From the NCBI RefSeq assembly GCF_021271205.1, contig NZ_JAIWKS010000002.1, positions 248,001 through 312,000 on the forward strand: a DNA stretch of 64,000 nt, given 5' to 3'. The notes under the pieces are model-generated. The model was not told where the DNA came from, ran no database searches, and saw nothing but the letters and a program-made list of their open reading frames with translations. This DNA comes from Pseudomonas uvaldensis. Lineage in GTDB: Bacteria; Pseudomonadota; Gammaproteobacteria; Pseudomonadales; Pseudomonadaceae. Position numbers and translations under genes: made by a program. The first letter of the stretch is position 1; each line of letters begins with the position of its first letter. Shown here piece by piece: positions 9,456 to 18,143 of the stretch.

Positions 9456-10127
9456 TCAATGACTGGGCGGCAGGAACTCGAACAAGGTCTTGCAGACGCC
9501 GGCGATGTGCTCGTCCAGCAGCCTCACTGCCCGTTCCACATCCCTGGCGCGGCAGGCGTCGACGATTTCCCGGTGTTCATGATCGGCGCGTTCCTTGCCG
9601 GCCGACAGGCTCATCTGCATGCGCAGGTAGCGCTCCAGCTTGTCGTGGACCGAGCGGATCAGGCTGACCATGAAGGGGCGTTGCGCCGGCTCGTACAGGC
9701 AGGCGTGCAACTGCCAGTTGAGCTCGGCCCAGCGTCCCACGTCGTCCTCGCCGATGAACTCGCGGCAGATGGCCTCGGCACGGGTGAAGGTGTCTTCGGT
9801 CATGTTCGGAATCGCCAGGCGCAGCACCTTGTCTTCGAGCAGCATCCGCACCTCGAACATCTGCGCCAGTTCCGCTTCGGAAATGCGCGTGACCATCGCT
9901 CCGCGATTGCGCTGAAACATCACCAGGCCTTCGGCCTCCAGCCGCTTGAGGGCTTCGCGCACAGGGATCTTGCTGACATTGAACTGACGGGCAATGTCGT
10001 CCTGGCGAATCGGCTCGTCCTCGGCAAAATGCCCAGCCACGATGGCGTCGCGCAGGTGACGGGTGATGATTTCCGAAGTGGAGGGGGTGTTGCCCAGGTC
10101 TGGCAGGTTGAACTTGGATAAGGTCAC
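9456..10127 (-). CDS. GntR/FCD-family transcriptional regulator
   Basis: This 223-residue regulator uses a GTG start at 10127 that overlaps the stop of the MFS gene (GTGA). Residues about 18-85 form the GntR winged helix ([42 protein letters not shown]). The rest is an all-helical FCD domain with the metal/ligand histidines expected of FadR-type GntR proteins (e.g. [12 protein letters not shown] and [13 protein letters not shown]). It stands just before the epimerase-dehydrogenase genes and is the obvious local repressor. A GTATAC palindrome 34 bp before its start, inside the MFS coding end, suggests autoregulation. Confidence 0.9.
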   Translation of the reverse strand: MTLSKFNLPDLGNTPSTSEIITRHLRDAIVAGHFAEDEPIRQDDIARQFNVSKIPVREALKRLEAEGLVMFQRNRGAMVTRISEAELAQMFEVRMLLEDKVLRLAIPNMTEDTFTRAEAICREFIGEDDVGRWAELNWQLHACLYEPAQRPFMVSLIRSVHDKLERYLRMQMSLSAGKERADHEHREIVDACRARDVERAVRLLDEHIAGVCKTLFEFLPPSH

Positions 10128-11398
10128 GGCGACGGGTCGGCTGGCTGAGAGGGGGATATGGTATACGACTTGGCAGAAGGGGTGTCGAGCTGTCCTGGAT
10201 CTTGGATGCGGGTTACGTACGCTTCTGTCCGAACAATGACTAATCCCGTGACCGACGCACCCAACGACAACGCCACCCCGAACAGAATCAACGCCACATC
10301 AGCGCCAAAATGGTCCGCCAACACCCCGGTCACCACCACGGGAATGCTGAACCCGACGTAGGCGAACAGAAAGAATCCGGCGCTGACCCGGGCTTTTTCC
10401 GCCCCTGCCAGGGTCGTGATCGCCGACAACCCGCCCAGGTACAGAAAGCCGTAGCACGCGCTGCTGGCCCCCAGCGCTCCCAGCAGTACCGCACTGAGCG
10501 ATCCCTGGCTGGCCCCCCAGGCCAACAATCCATAGCTCAGGGGCAAGACTAACAAGCCCAACCCGGTGGCGCGGGCCGGTTGCATCCGTCGTACCCAGGG
10601 CTGGAAGAGCAAGCCGCAGCTGATGACCGTGAAGGTCGAGAGCCCCGACCAGCGCTGTAGATCGTGGGTGGCCAGTACCGAGGGCAGAATGGCGATCACC
10701 AGGCCCGAGGTGGCCCAGGCCAGCAGCATCGAAAAGCTATAGGGCAGGCTGCCGGCCGGGAACAGTGGCGGGCGCAACATGCGGGCGCGGCGGGTCTTCG
10801 GCGCAGGGTCCGGCAGACGTGAAACCACGACCATTGCGATAGCGGCCAATCCCAATTGCAACCAGAAGCTCCCTGGAACGACACTGGGGTACATCAGCAG
10901 GAACAGGCTGGTCAGCGCTGCGCCAAGACCAAAGCCCAGGGACGTGCTGGCCGTGACCCGATTGGCGCAGGCACGGGGTTCGTCGTTTGCCAGCAGTTCG
11001 CTCATATAGGCCGTCGATGTCGCCGAGGCCAATCCCGTGCCCAGCCCCATCATCAATCTTGCCAGGCCCAGCGCGACCAGATTCGGCCAGAGCAAGGTCA
11101 TCACAGTCGCCACCATCGACAGACCCAGCGCTATCAATATCAAGGGTTTGCGTCCCACCCGGTCAGGCAGTCCACCGAAGGCGAGCAGGACGGGTAACAC
11201 CCCCAACACATAACATGAAAACGCCACCGCCGTAGCGCCGGCGCCATAGCCGGAGGCTTGCGCGTAGGTGGTATAGAGCGGGGCTTGCAGGTTGACTGCA
11301 AGGGTGATCAGGCAGAGACCGAAAGCCAGTCCCCACGCGTGCCGGTGCTGTGTGTTCAAAGTGTTTCCTGAAGGTTGAGGCGTTTGGGCGACTATCAC
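10124..11398 (-). CDS. MFS transporter
   Basis: This 424-residue, probably 12-helix major facilitator protein has the MFS motif A variant FGGLPDRVGRKPLILIALG between helices 2 and 3. The frame opens with a GTG at 11398 and the first clear helix starts near residue 22. It is divergent from the MocR regulator (92-bp gap) and its stop overlaps the GntR start. It could therefore belong to either regulator. The last about 30 residues are polar and encode the GTATAC palindrome at 10161. Whether it imports a catabolic substrate or exports a drug cannot be decided from sequence. Confidence 0.85.
   Translation of the reverse strand: MIVAQTPQPSGNTLNTQHRHAWGLAFGLCLITLAVNLQAPLYTTYAQASGYGAGATAVAFSCYVLGVLPVLLAFGGLPDRVGRKPLILIALGLSMVATVMTLLWPNLVALGLARLMMGLGTGLASATSTAYMSELLANDEPRACANRVTASTSLGFGLGAALTSLFLLMYPSVVPGSFWLQLGLAAIAMVVVSRLPDPAPKTRRARMLRPPLFPAGSLPYSFSMLLAWATSGLVIAILPSVLATHDLQRWSGLSTFTVISCGLLFQPWVRRMQPARATGLGLLVLPLSYGLLAWGASQGSLSAVLLGALGASSACYGFLYLGGLSAITTLAGAEKARVSAGFFLFAYVGFSIPVVVTGVLADHFGADVALILFGVALSLGASVTGLVIVRTEAYVTRIQDPGQLDTPSAKSYTISPSQPADPSP
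10159..10168. promoter_or_regulatory. GTATAC operator-like site before the GntR gene
   Basis: TGGTATACGA matches the importer-promoter palindrome at 4606-4615 in nine of ten positions. It lies 32-41 bp upstream of the GntR start, inside the 3' end of the MFS gene. The role as GntR operator is inferred. Confidence 0.45.
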
Positions 11399-11490
11399 GT
11401 CCGGGCTTCACACGGACAAGGAACACATCCGAACCATTTGTGTTTAACTGTTCGCTTAAAAATCGAGAACACTTCGCCAAGAGCGTCGCC

Positions 11491-12867
11491 ATGGACCTGA
11501 ATATCGATCGCAATGCCGGGGTGCCCGTGATCCGGCAGCTCGTGACGCACCTCACAGGCTGGATAAACGCGCAACGTATCCGTCCCGGCGCCCGGATGCC
11601 TTCCATCCGGTCCCTGGCCCAGGAAAATGGCGTGAGCCTGTCGTCGGTCATCAAGGCTTATGACCGGATGGTCGCCAGCGGCGTCCTGGAGTCCCGCCAT
11701 GGCTCGGGCTTTTTCGTGGCGCAGCAGCGTTCCTGCCCGACGGAACCGGACGTTGAGAGCGGCGATGGCCCGTGGTCGTTGTTCGATAATGCGTCGACGC
11801 AGCTCAAGCTGGGGTGTGGCTGGCTGCCGGATGCCTGGCGCGACGACACCGACCTGGGCCAGGCGATCCGCCAAGTGGTGCGCAGTGACAGCCAGGCCTT
11901 GTTCAACTACAGCACCCCGCTGGGCTCTGCCCACTTACGCCAGCACATTCAAAAACGCCTGGGGCTGATTGATATCCACGTCGATCCCCAGCAGATCATC
12001 ACCACCCAAGGAGCGAGCCACGGCCTTGACCTGTTGGTGCGCACGCTGCTCAAGCCCGGTGATCTGGTGCTGGTGGAGAGCCCCGGTTATTACAACCTGT
12101 TCAATCTGCTGAGGCTGTACGGTGTCAGAACCCTGGCGGTTCCCAGGACCGCCGAGGGCCCTGATCTCGAATGCCTGGAGCGGTTGCTGGCGCGGCACAA
12201 ACCCTCTTGTTTCTTCATCAACAGCATGTACCAGAACCCCACCGGCACCAGCCTGGCGCCGGGTGTGGCGTATCGGTTGTTGCAACTGGCGACCCAGCAT
12301 GATTTGCGCCTTATCGAGGACGACATCTACGCGGACTTCCAGAACGGCGCGACGACTCGCCTGGCCGCGCTCGCTGGCCTGGACCGGGTGATCTACCTCG
12401 CCAGTTTTTCCAAGACGCTCTCCAGTTCATTGCGCATCGGTTATGTCGTCGCCCCACCCGACATCATCCATCGCCTGGCCGAAGTGAAGATGGTGACTGG
12501 CATCGGTTGCTCTCTGCTGGCGGAAAATGTCGTGGCGACCCTGTTGGCCAACGGGGCGTATCGCAAGCTGCTCCAGCGCTTGCGCCAGCGCTTGAACAAG
12601 CAAATGGCGAGCACGCTTCGCCTGCTGGACAAGGGGCATTGGGAGGTGTTCGCCGAGCCGACAGGAGGGCTGTTCGTCTGGGCCCGGCCTCGGCATCTGG
12701 AGAGCGGGCGGGTGCAGCAGATTGCGCGTGAAACGCAGGTCCAGCTTTCCAACAGCGCCCGCTTCATGCCGGCGGGGGAGGCGTGTGACTGGTTGCGGCT
12801 GAATGTGGCTTACGTCCAGGATGTTCGCGCACAGAGGTTTTTTCAGCGGATAGAGGAAGCGCGTTAG
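11491..12867 (+). CDS. MocR-type PLP-dependent transcriptional regulator (GntR-aminotransferase fusion)
   Basis: This 458-residue protein starts MDLNIDRNAGVPVIRQL at 11491. The first about 75 residues are a GntR winged helix (PSIRSLAQENGVSLSSVIKA). The remainder is a class I aminotransferase-like domain with the PLP lysine at about residue 308 in SFSKTLSSSLRIGYV and the NPTGTS loop. MocR proteins use the PLP domain to sense amines or amino acids and regulate, often activating, a divergent gene. The MFS gene is divergent here with 92 bp between, so it is the likely target. A frame extending upstream to 11350 crosses the promoter and was rejected. Confidence 0.9.
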   Translation: MDLNIDRNAGVPVIRQLVTHLTGWINAQRIRPGARMPSIRSLAQENGVSLSSVIKAYDRMVASGVLESRHGSGFFVAQQRSCPTEPDVESGDGPWSLFDNASTQLKLGCGWLPDAWRDDTDLGQAIRQVVRSDSQALFNYSTPLGSAHLRQHIQKRLGLIDIHVDPQQIITTQGASHGLDLLVRTLLKPGDLVLVESPGYYNLFNLLRLYGVRTLAVPRTAEGPDLECLERLLARHKPSCFFINSMYQNPTGTSLAPGVAYRLLQLATQHDLRLIEDDIYADFQNGATTRLAALAGLDRVIYLASFSKTLSSSLRIGYVVAPPDIIHRLAEVKMVTGIGCSLLAENVVATLLANGAYRKLLQRLRQRLNKQMASTLRLLDKGHWEVFAEPTGGLFVWARPRHLESGRVQQIARETQVQLSNSARFMPAGEACDWLRLNVAYVQDVRAQRFFQRIEEAR

Positions 12868-12993
12868 GGCTGTGGGAGTCCGGAAAGATACTAATGGGAA
12901 CGTATATCAAATAGGAATGAGTTGCTGTATCTTTCGCGACACATTCTTGTCGGCCTCAGGTGGCCGGTGTTCTGTCATTAGGATTGTGCATCG

Positions 12994-15135
12994 ATGCGTC
13001 GGATTCTCGTTTCACTGTGTGTGCTTCAGGCTTATTCCTTATCCACCTGGGCAGAGGAGCCCGTCGCGGCCAGCCCGGCAACGCTAGAACTGCAAGCCAC
13101 CGACGTCATCGGGAGCGCTGATTACGAGACTGCAAAAGGTCCGGTGAAGGGCTACCACGCCACCCGTTCCGCCAGCGCAACCCGTACCGATACGGCGATC
13201 CACGAAACGCCGCAATCCATCTCAGTGGTGTCCCGCGACGTCGTGGAAGACCTTGGCGCCACGCGCCTGCAAGAGGCTCTCGATTACGCCGGTGGGGTGG
13301 GTCGGGCCAACAATTTCGGCGGCCAGGGGCTGACCACATTTACGGTGCGCGGCTTCACCACCGGAGAGTTCTACCGCAATGGTTTCCCGATCAACCGTGG
13401 CTACCCGAATATGCCCGATGCCAACACCATCGAGCGGCTGGAAGTGCTGCGCGGCCCGGCCACCATGCTGTATGGCCGTGGCGACCCGGGCGGGACATTC
13501 AACGTGGTGTCCAAGCAACCATTGGCCGAGCGCACGGTGACCCTGGGCAGCCAGGTCAATGACCAGGGGATGCGTCGAGGCACCCTGGACGCCTCCGGGC
13601 CGCTGGACGAAGAGGGCCGCCTGGCTTACCGGCTGAACGTGATAGGCGAGGGCGGCGACACCTTCCGCGATCACGTCGAGACCGAGCGCTATGGCATCGC
13701 GCCCGTGGTCACCTGGCAGCTCAACGACACCACGCGCCTGACCTTCGAAGGCGATTTCATGCGCAACAATGCACCGCTGGACCGTGGCCTGACCCATTAC
13801 CCCGGCCAGCGCGGCACCGCCTCGCGCGATACCTTCTTCGGCGAAAAAGACGCCGGCAAGCTGCACAACGACAACAATATGTTGCAGGTGCGCTTCGAAC
13901 ACATGCTCAACGACGACTGGACCCTGGCCGGCGGCACCCAGTGGCTCGACGGCACCTTGCAGGGCAATGCGGTGGAAGGCAACGGCATCGCTGCCGACGG
14001 GCGTACCCTGGGGCGCAACTTCAACTATCGCAAGTTGGAATGGACCGACCGTGACACCCAGCTCAACCTCACCGGGCACTTCTCCACTGGCGGGTTCGAG
14101 CATACGTTGCTGACGGGTATCGAGTACGAGGACTACCAGTACCAGTCCATCATCCAACGCTCCGCTGCAGGGGCAGGTGCCTACCCGATCGATATCTTCG
14201 ACCCGGTCTATGGGCAGCCTCGTCCTGCGTTGACGCGCAAGCCCACCGATGACCAAGAGAATCTCAAAACCTTGGGTGTGTTCGTCCAGGACCAAGTGGC
14301 GCTCACCGAGCGCTTGAAAGTACTGGCAGGGGCACGTTTCGAGCGGTTCGAGCATGAGTACGAGTCTTTCGTCCCACAGAATCCTCCCGGCAGCCGAAAT
14401 TGGGACACCAGTCATAATGCGGTCACTCCGCGTCTGGGCGTGACCTACGACCTGACCGACACGGTGGCTGTCTACGCCAACACTGCCCGCTCTTTCAAAC
14501 CCAACACCGGTGCCCGTCGTGAGGGCGGAGGCTTCAAGCCGGAAGAAGGCAAGTCCTACGAAATGGGGATCAAGTGGGAAGCGCTGGACCGCCAGTTGAG
14601 CGTCGACGCGGCGATCTATCAGATCGAAAAGCGCAATGTGCTCACCCCCGACCCGCTGGACACCACCTTCAACGTAGCCGCCGGAGAGGTGCGCAGCCGT
14701 GGTTTTGACCTGAACGTGGCCGGCAACCTGACGCCGGAGTGGCGCGTGATTGGGGGCTACGCCTACGTCGATGCCGAAGTGACCAAGGACATCAGTATCC
14801 CGTCCGGCACCCGCCTGCTCAACGTACCCAAGAACAGCTTCAGCCTGTTGAACGTCTACGAGTTCCAGGACGGTGGCCTCAAGGGGCTCGGCCTGGGCTT
14901 GGGTACCCGGTACGTCGACGAGCGGGCCGGCAATACCGCGGCCAGCACCTTTACCATGGATAGTTACACCGTCGTGGACCTGCTCGGCTACTACAAGGTC
15001 AACGAACGGATCCGCCTGAACCTGGACTTGAAGAACCTGTTCGACGCCGATTATGAGGAGGGCGCGTTTGGCGGCGTCTACGCTTACCCAGGCGCACCGC
15101 GAACCGTGCAGGCCGGCATCTCCTACACGCTCTGA
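12994..15135 (+). CDS. TonB-dependent siderophore receptor
   Basis: This 713-residue outer-membrane receptor has an N-terminal signal peptide (cleavage near STWA-EEP). A plug domain runs about residues 55-165 (TPQSISVVSRDVVEDLGA, IERLEVLRGPATMLYGRGDP, GGTFNVVSKQPLA), and a 22-strand barrel ends in aromatic-Leu (GISYTL). It lacks the extra N-terminal signalling domain seen in ECF-sigma-coupled receptors, so transcription is probably Fur-controlled only. No siderophore gene adjoins it, which suits uptake of a foreign siderophore. The gene is followed by a strong terminator. The substrate is unknown. Confidence 0.92.
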   Translation: MRRILVSLCVLQAYSLSTWAEEPVAASPATLELQATDVIGSADYETAKGPVKGYHATRSASATRTDTAIHETPQSISVVSRDVVEDLGATRLQEALDYAGGVGRANNFGGQGLTTFTVRGFTTGEFYRNGFPINRGYPNMPDANTIERLEVLRGPATMLYGRGDPGGTFNVVSKQPLAERTVTLGSQVNDQGMRRGTLDASGPLDEEGRLAYRLNVIGEGGDTFRDHVETERYGIAPVVTWQLNDTTRLTFEGDFMRNNAPLDRGLTHYPGQRGTASRDTFFGEKDAGKLHNDNNMLQVRFEHMLNDDWTLAGGTQWLDGTLQGNAVEGNGIAADGRTLGRNFNYRKLEWTDRDTQLNLTGHFSTGGFEHTLLTGIEYEDYQYQSIIQRSAAGAGAYPIDIFDPVYGQPRPALTRKPTDDQENLKTLGVFVQDQVALTERLKVLAGARFERFEHEYESFVPQNPPGSRNWDTSHNAVTPRLGVTYDLTDTVAVYANTARSFKPNTGARREGGGFKPEEGKSYEMGIKWEALDRQLSVDAAIYQIEKRNVLTPDPLDTTFNVAAGEVRSRGFDLNVAGNLTPEWRVIGGYAYVDAEVTKDISIPSGTRLLNVPKNSFSLLNVYEFQDGGLKGLGLGLGTRYVDERAGNTAASTFTMDSYTVVDLLGYYKVNERIRLNLDLKNLFDADYEEGAFGGVYAYPGAPRTVQAGISYTL

Positions 15136-15150
15136 ATCCCGCGCTTCATG

Positions 15151-15190
15151 AAAACCCCGGAGGACTTGCCTGCCTCCGGGGTTTTCTTTT
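15151..15190 (+). terminator. Rho-independent terminator after the TonB receptor
   Basis: A 9-bp stem CCCCGGAGG / CCTCCGGGG (15155-15163 and 15173-15181) is flanked by AAAA on the left and TTTTCTTTT on the right. It can serve both the receptor and the convergent SDR gene, which ends inside it. Confidence 0.85.
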
Positions 15191-15924
15191 TACCACTTGC
15201 CGGTGCTCATCCCGCCGTCCACCGGCAGGATCGCGCCAGTCGTGAAGTCGGCACCCGCCAGGTACAGCACGGCTTCGGCGATTTCTTCGATGGTGCCCAC
15301 ACGACCAGCCGGGGCCAGGTTGTTGAGGAATTCGCGGTGTGCCGGGTCATGCATGGGCGTGTCGATGATGCCGGGCGCGACCGCGTTGACCTTGATGTGA
15401 TGGGGTGACAGTTCCAGCGCCAGGGCACGGGTCATCTGGTTGACGCCGCCCTTGATCAGCACCGGCAGGGCGGCAGGCACTTGGATGTTCGGTTGCAGGG
15501 CTACCGCGGCCGAGATGTTGATGATGAAACCCTGCTGCCGGCCGACCATGTGCGCGGCGGCTGCCTGGCTGGCGTAGACGAGCCCCTTGAGGTTGGTGTC
15601 CAGCAGCGCTTCCAGATCCTGAGGGCTGTATTCGACGAAGGGTTTGGGCAAGAAAAACCCGGCGTTGTTCACCAACCCGTCAACGGCTCCGAAGGCCTCG
15701 ATGGCTTTGGCGATGAGCGCAGTGGAGGTAGCCGGAGCGGCGATATCGCCCGCCACGCCGATGAAACCGGCCGGGTGGCCGAGTTGTGCGGCAGCATCAT
15801 CGAGGCCGGACTGGGAACGGGCGTTGCCGACCACGTTGTACCCCTTATCCAGAAACGCCTTGACCAGACCCAGGCCGATGCCGCTGGAGGCGCCGGTGAT
15901 GATGACGGTTTTTTTGCTGCTCAT
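15190..15924 (-). CDS. SDR-family oxidoreductase lacking the catalytic tyrosine
   Basis: This 244-residue short-chain dehydrogenase-like protein has the cofactor motif TGASSGIG (residues 10-17), NNAG at 86-89, the active-site serine region INISAA (Ser138) and the post-active-site VNAVAPGIIDTPM. The usual YxxxK is PVLIK: Lys158 is kept but Pro154 stands where tyrosine belongs, so classic SDR chemistry is doubtful. The LysR operator-like sequence lies 107 bp upstream and is also found before the LysR gene at 16565. This suggests common control with the tautomerase. It could be an altered enzyme or a binding protein. Confidence 0.87.
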   Translation of the reverse strand: MSSKKTVIITGASSGIGLGLVKAFLDKGYNVVGNARSQSGLDDAAAQLGHPAGFIGVAGDIAAPATSTALIAKAIEAFGAVDGLVNNAGFFLPKPFVEYSPQDLEALLDTNLKGLVYASQAAAAHMVGRQQGFIINISAAVALQPNIQVPAALPVLIKGGVNQMTRALALELSPHHIKVNAVAPGIIDTPMHDPAHREFLNNLAPAGRVGTIEEIAEAVLYLAGADFTTGAILPVDGGMSTGKW

Positions 15925-16030
15925 GTTGTGACTCCTGATCGTTGAGTTGAAACGTTGTGCCCGTGTGGGCGCTGGTTGGGATCAGGTTATTGCTGCACCG
16001 GAGTTTGATAAATGAGGGCTCTGGTACTTG

Positions 16031-16053
16031 AGTTGATACGTGGTGTAATCAAT
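16031..16053. promoter_or_regulatory. Probable LysR operator upstream of the SDR gene
   Basis: TTGATACGTGGTGTAATCAA (16033-16052) has perfect 5-bp arms TTGAT/ATCAA, a typical LysR dyad. The sequence agttgatacgtggtgtaat is repeated without change at 16541-16559, next to the LysR gene. Confidence 0.65.
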
Positions 16054-16073
16054 CTTCCTGTCATCACCGCTGA

Positions 16074-16161
16074 TGTGGGAGCGGGCTTGCTCACGAAGGT
16101 GGTGGTTCAGTTACATATTCGCTGCTGACACACCGCTTTCGCGAGCAAGCCCGCTCCCACA
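16074..16161. repeat. REPIN
   Basis: Inverted REP arms TGTGGGAGCGGGCTTGCTCA and its counterpart ending GCCCGCTCCCACA enclose a short variable spacer. It lies downstream of the tautomerase gene. Confidence 0.85.
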
Positions 16162-16229
16162 GGATTGTATGCAGGACCAATGAAAAAGCCCGGTCACTGG
16201 GACCGGGCTCGGCAGGGCAAAAAACCTCA

Positions 16230-16436
16230 TCACTCCTTCGGAAGACTTCGATACGCCGTCGTCGTCATCCCTGCATACCCCCAGTTATCCGTGTCGACTT
16301 CCTCGATCACGATGTGAGTCAGGTGCGGGTCCTTGCCCAGCACGCGCTGGAGGGTTTCGGTGATTTCCGAGATCACTTGGGCTTTTTGCTCGCGGGTCAC
16401 GCCGTCACGGGTAATCCGTACGTTGACGAAAGGCAT
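16230..16436 (-). CDS. 4-oxalocrotonate tautomerase family protein
   Basis: This 68-residue protein starts MPFVNVRITRDGVT at 16436. Removal of Met exposes Pro1, the catalytic base of the tautomerase superfamily, and an arginine-bearing strand VRITRDG follows. A longer frame to 16484 would bury the proline and was rejected. It is divergent from the LysR gene (128-bp gap) and upstream of the SDR on the same strand. It may act on a keto-enol intermediate of the pathway controlled by that LysR. It is slightly larger than the 62-residue archetype. The substrate is unknown. Confidence 0.87.
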   Translation of the reverse strand: MPFVNVRITRDGVTREQKAQVISEITETLQRVLGKDPHLTHIVIEEVDTDNWGYAGMTTTAYRSLPKE

Positions 16437-16540
16437 GTTGCACTCCAGTTGTTGGTAAATGGACGCAGGACAATTCCTGCGCAACCGAAGGCCACTGTAT
16501 TTATACGTAGCAGGATGGTAAACAGGCGTCGGGAATATTC

Positions 16541-16559
16541 AGTTGATACGTGGTGTAAT
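16541..16559. promoter_or_regulatory. Probable LysR operator overlapping the LysR start region
   Basis: The 19-bp sequence agttgatacgtggtgtaat ends five bases before the LysR start codon and repeats the one at 16031. It is placed to repress the LysR gene and to act on the divergent tautomerase. The right arm is degenerate (ATAAA rather than ATCAA). Confidence 0.6.
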
Positions 16560-16564
16560 AAATC

Positions 16565-17488
16565 ATGAAGCGGCACTTCGAAGACTTGCAGCTCGGCAGT
16601 ATCGAACTGTTCTGCCTGGCGGCCGAGGCGGGCAGCTTTACGGCGGCGGCCCAGGTGGCAGGCGTGACGCCAGCGGCCGTGAGCCGCTCGATCTTTCGCC
16701 TGGAGGAGCGCCTGGGCTCGCGTCTTTTCGTGCGGACCACGCGCAGTATCCGGCTGACCGAAGCCGGCAGGACCTACTTCGAACAATGCCGACAGGCACT
16801 GACGCAACTGGTCGAAGCGCAGCAGGAGGTGATGGGCGCGCAATCGATGCCGTCCGGGCAACTGCGCATCAGCCTGCCCACCACCTATGGCCATCACCGG
16901 ATCCTGCCGCTGCTGCCAGCCTTTCGCGCGCGCTACCCGCAGGTCAGCGTGGACATCCATTTAAGTAACCGGAACATTGATTTCGTTGCAGAAGGCTATG
17001 ACCTGGCGATCCGGGTGCGGGCGCAGCCGGACTCTTCGATGATCGCCCGGTTGCTGGAGGATGCCCGACTGGTCGTGGTCGCGTCCCCGGATTATCTACG
17101 CACGGCGGGCACGCCGCAGACCCTGGAAGACCTCGACGATCACGAATGCATACAGTTCGAATTGCCCAGCAGCGGGCGGCGGATTTCCTGGCTGTTCAAT
17201 GTGGAGGGCAAGGAAAAAGAGCTATTCGCTCAAGGCAGCTATAGCTGTTCGGATGACGTACTGGGTGGCGTGACGCTGGCCAAACACGGGGCGGGGCTGT
17301 TCCAGACTTACCGTTTCATCATCGAAAAGGAACTGGCGGACGGCAGCCTGGTGGAGGTGCTGCAGCCGTACAGCGGTCGGTCACGTCCTTTCACTCTGTT
17401 GTACCCCCATGGTCGATACGTGCCGCAACGGGTGCGTGCGTTCGTGGAGTTCCTGTTGGAATACCGGCAACAGTGGGCCGGTGCCTGA
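16565..17488 (+). CDS. LysR-family transcriptional regulator
   Basis: This 307-residue LysR protein has the N-terminal helix-turn-helix at about residues 10-65 (FCLAAEAGSFTAAAQVAGVTPAAVS, RLEERLGSRLFVRTTRSIRLTEAG). A CrgA/DmlR-like periplasmic-binding fold follows (RISLPTTYGHHRILPLLPAF, DLAIRVRAQPDSSMIARLL). No good ribosome-binding site precedes ATG 16565, because the operator-like repeat occupies that place. The repeat before the SDR makes the SDR and tautomerase the probable regulon. The gene is convergent with the NTF2-like gene. Confidence 0.9.
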   Translation: MKRHFEDLQLGSIELFCLAAEAGSFTAAAQVAGVTPAAVSRSIFRLEERLGSRLFVRTTRSIRLTEAGRTYFEQCRQALTQLVEAQQEVMGAQSMPSGQLRISLPTTYGHHRILPLLPAFRARYPQVSVDIHLSNRNIDFVAEGYDLAIRVRAQPDSSMIARLLEDARLVVVASPDYLRTAGTPQTLEDLDDHECIQFELPSSGRRISWLFNVEGKEKELFAQGSYSCSDDVLGGVTLAKHGAGLFQTYRFIIEKELADGSLVEVLQPYSGRSRPFTLLYPHGRYVPQRVRAFVEFLLEYRQQWAGA

Positions 17489-17500
17489 CCCGCGCCTGAA

Positions 17501-17524
17501 GGCGCTCCCTGTGGCGAGAGCGCC
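17501..17524. terminator. Possible hairpin between convergent LysR and NTF2-like genes
   Basis: GGCGCTC at 17501-17507 pairs with GAGCGCC at 17518-17524. There is no run of T after it, so termination is uncertain. Confidence 0.35.
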
Positions 17525-17591
17525 TGCACCCGCTTGAGTGCGAAGCACTCATCCGGAAGCCGCCACAGAAAACGCCTGGATCCATTCGCGA

Positions 17592-18026
17592 TCAGAACCG
17601 GAACGCCTGACGACCGATCAGCAGCCACTTGCCATCCTTCTGCTTCTGCCAGATCTGGAAGTTCTCGATTTCCGTCGGCACCACTTCAGTGCCCTTGAGA
17701 GCCTGGGCCGAGAAGTGGTTACGCACCAGGGCGGTGTCGCCGGACAGGGTGATTTTCTGGTTCTTCATTTCCAGGGTCTTGAACGCGCTCTTGCCCGTTT
17801 CGATATCGGCAATGAAGGCTTTCTTGTCCTGGATGTTTCCGCTGGAATGGCCGTAGGTCAGGTTTTCGGAAGCCAGGGCCTGGAGTTGTGGGATGTCTTT
17901 GTGAAGCATGGCCTGGGTCAGGTGATCGACCGCTTCGGCCACTTCTTGTTCGGCCGTTGCGGGGGCGGCGGCGACGTAGCCGCTGAACAGGCAAACGAAG
18001 CCCATCAGCAATTTGGCTTTTCTCAT
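17592..18026 (-). CDS. Exported NTF2/SnoaL-like protein
   Basis: This 144-residue protein has a signal peptide MRKAKLLMGFVCLFSGYVAA and an NTF2-like (DUF4440-type) fold from about residue 27: an alpha helix EVAEAVDHLTQAMLHKDIPQ, then strands LTYGHSSGNIQDKKAFI and FQIWQKQKDGKWLLIGRQA. Such domains bind small hydrophobic ligands or act as polyketide cyclase-like enzymes. Function here is unknown. It stands alone between a LysR gene transcribed towards it and a second LysR gene on the same strand 117 bp upstream. Confidence 0.82.
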   Translation of the reverse strand: MRKAKLLMGFVCLFSGYVAAAPATAEQEVAEAVDHLTQAMLHKDIPQLQALASENLTYGHSSGNIQDKKAFIADIETGKSAFKTLEMKNQKITLSGDTALVRNHFSAQALKGTEVVPTEIENFQIWQKQKDGKWLLIGRQAFRF

Positions 18027-18143
18027 GATCTTTCCTTGTTTTTGTAGTTGTCGGGCAAAGGAGCGGACGATGATCGCCTACGCTCATCGGTCATCGTATA
18101 ACTTGTGTAGGGCAACGGGAATAGCCCAACGCCGTGGTTGATG

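Larger units (their letters stand above)
15925..16229. other. Intergenic region: LysR site and REPIN
   Basis: This stretch between the SDR start and the tautomerase end holds the SDR promoter region with the LysR-type site at 16031-16053 and a REPIN at 16074-16161. No further coding potential was seen. Confidence 0.7.

Noticed and set aside
12885-12945. Possible Fur box before the TonB receptor
   Set aside because: GATACTAATGGGAAC and AATAGGAATGAGTTGC only loosely resemble the Fur consensus. No copy is close enough to annotate, though Fur control remains likely on family grounds.
16230-16484. Longer start for the tautomerase
   Set aside because: It would place 16 residues before the catalytic Pro1, which must be N-terminal for activity.
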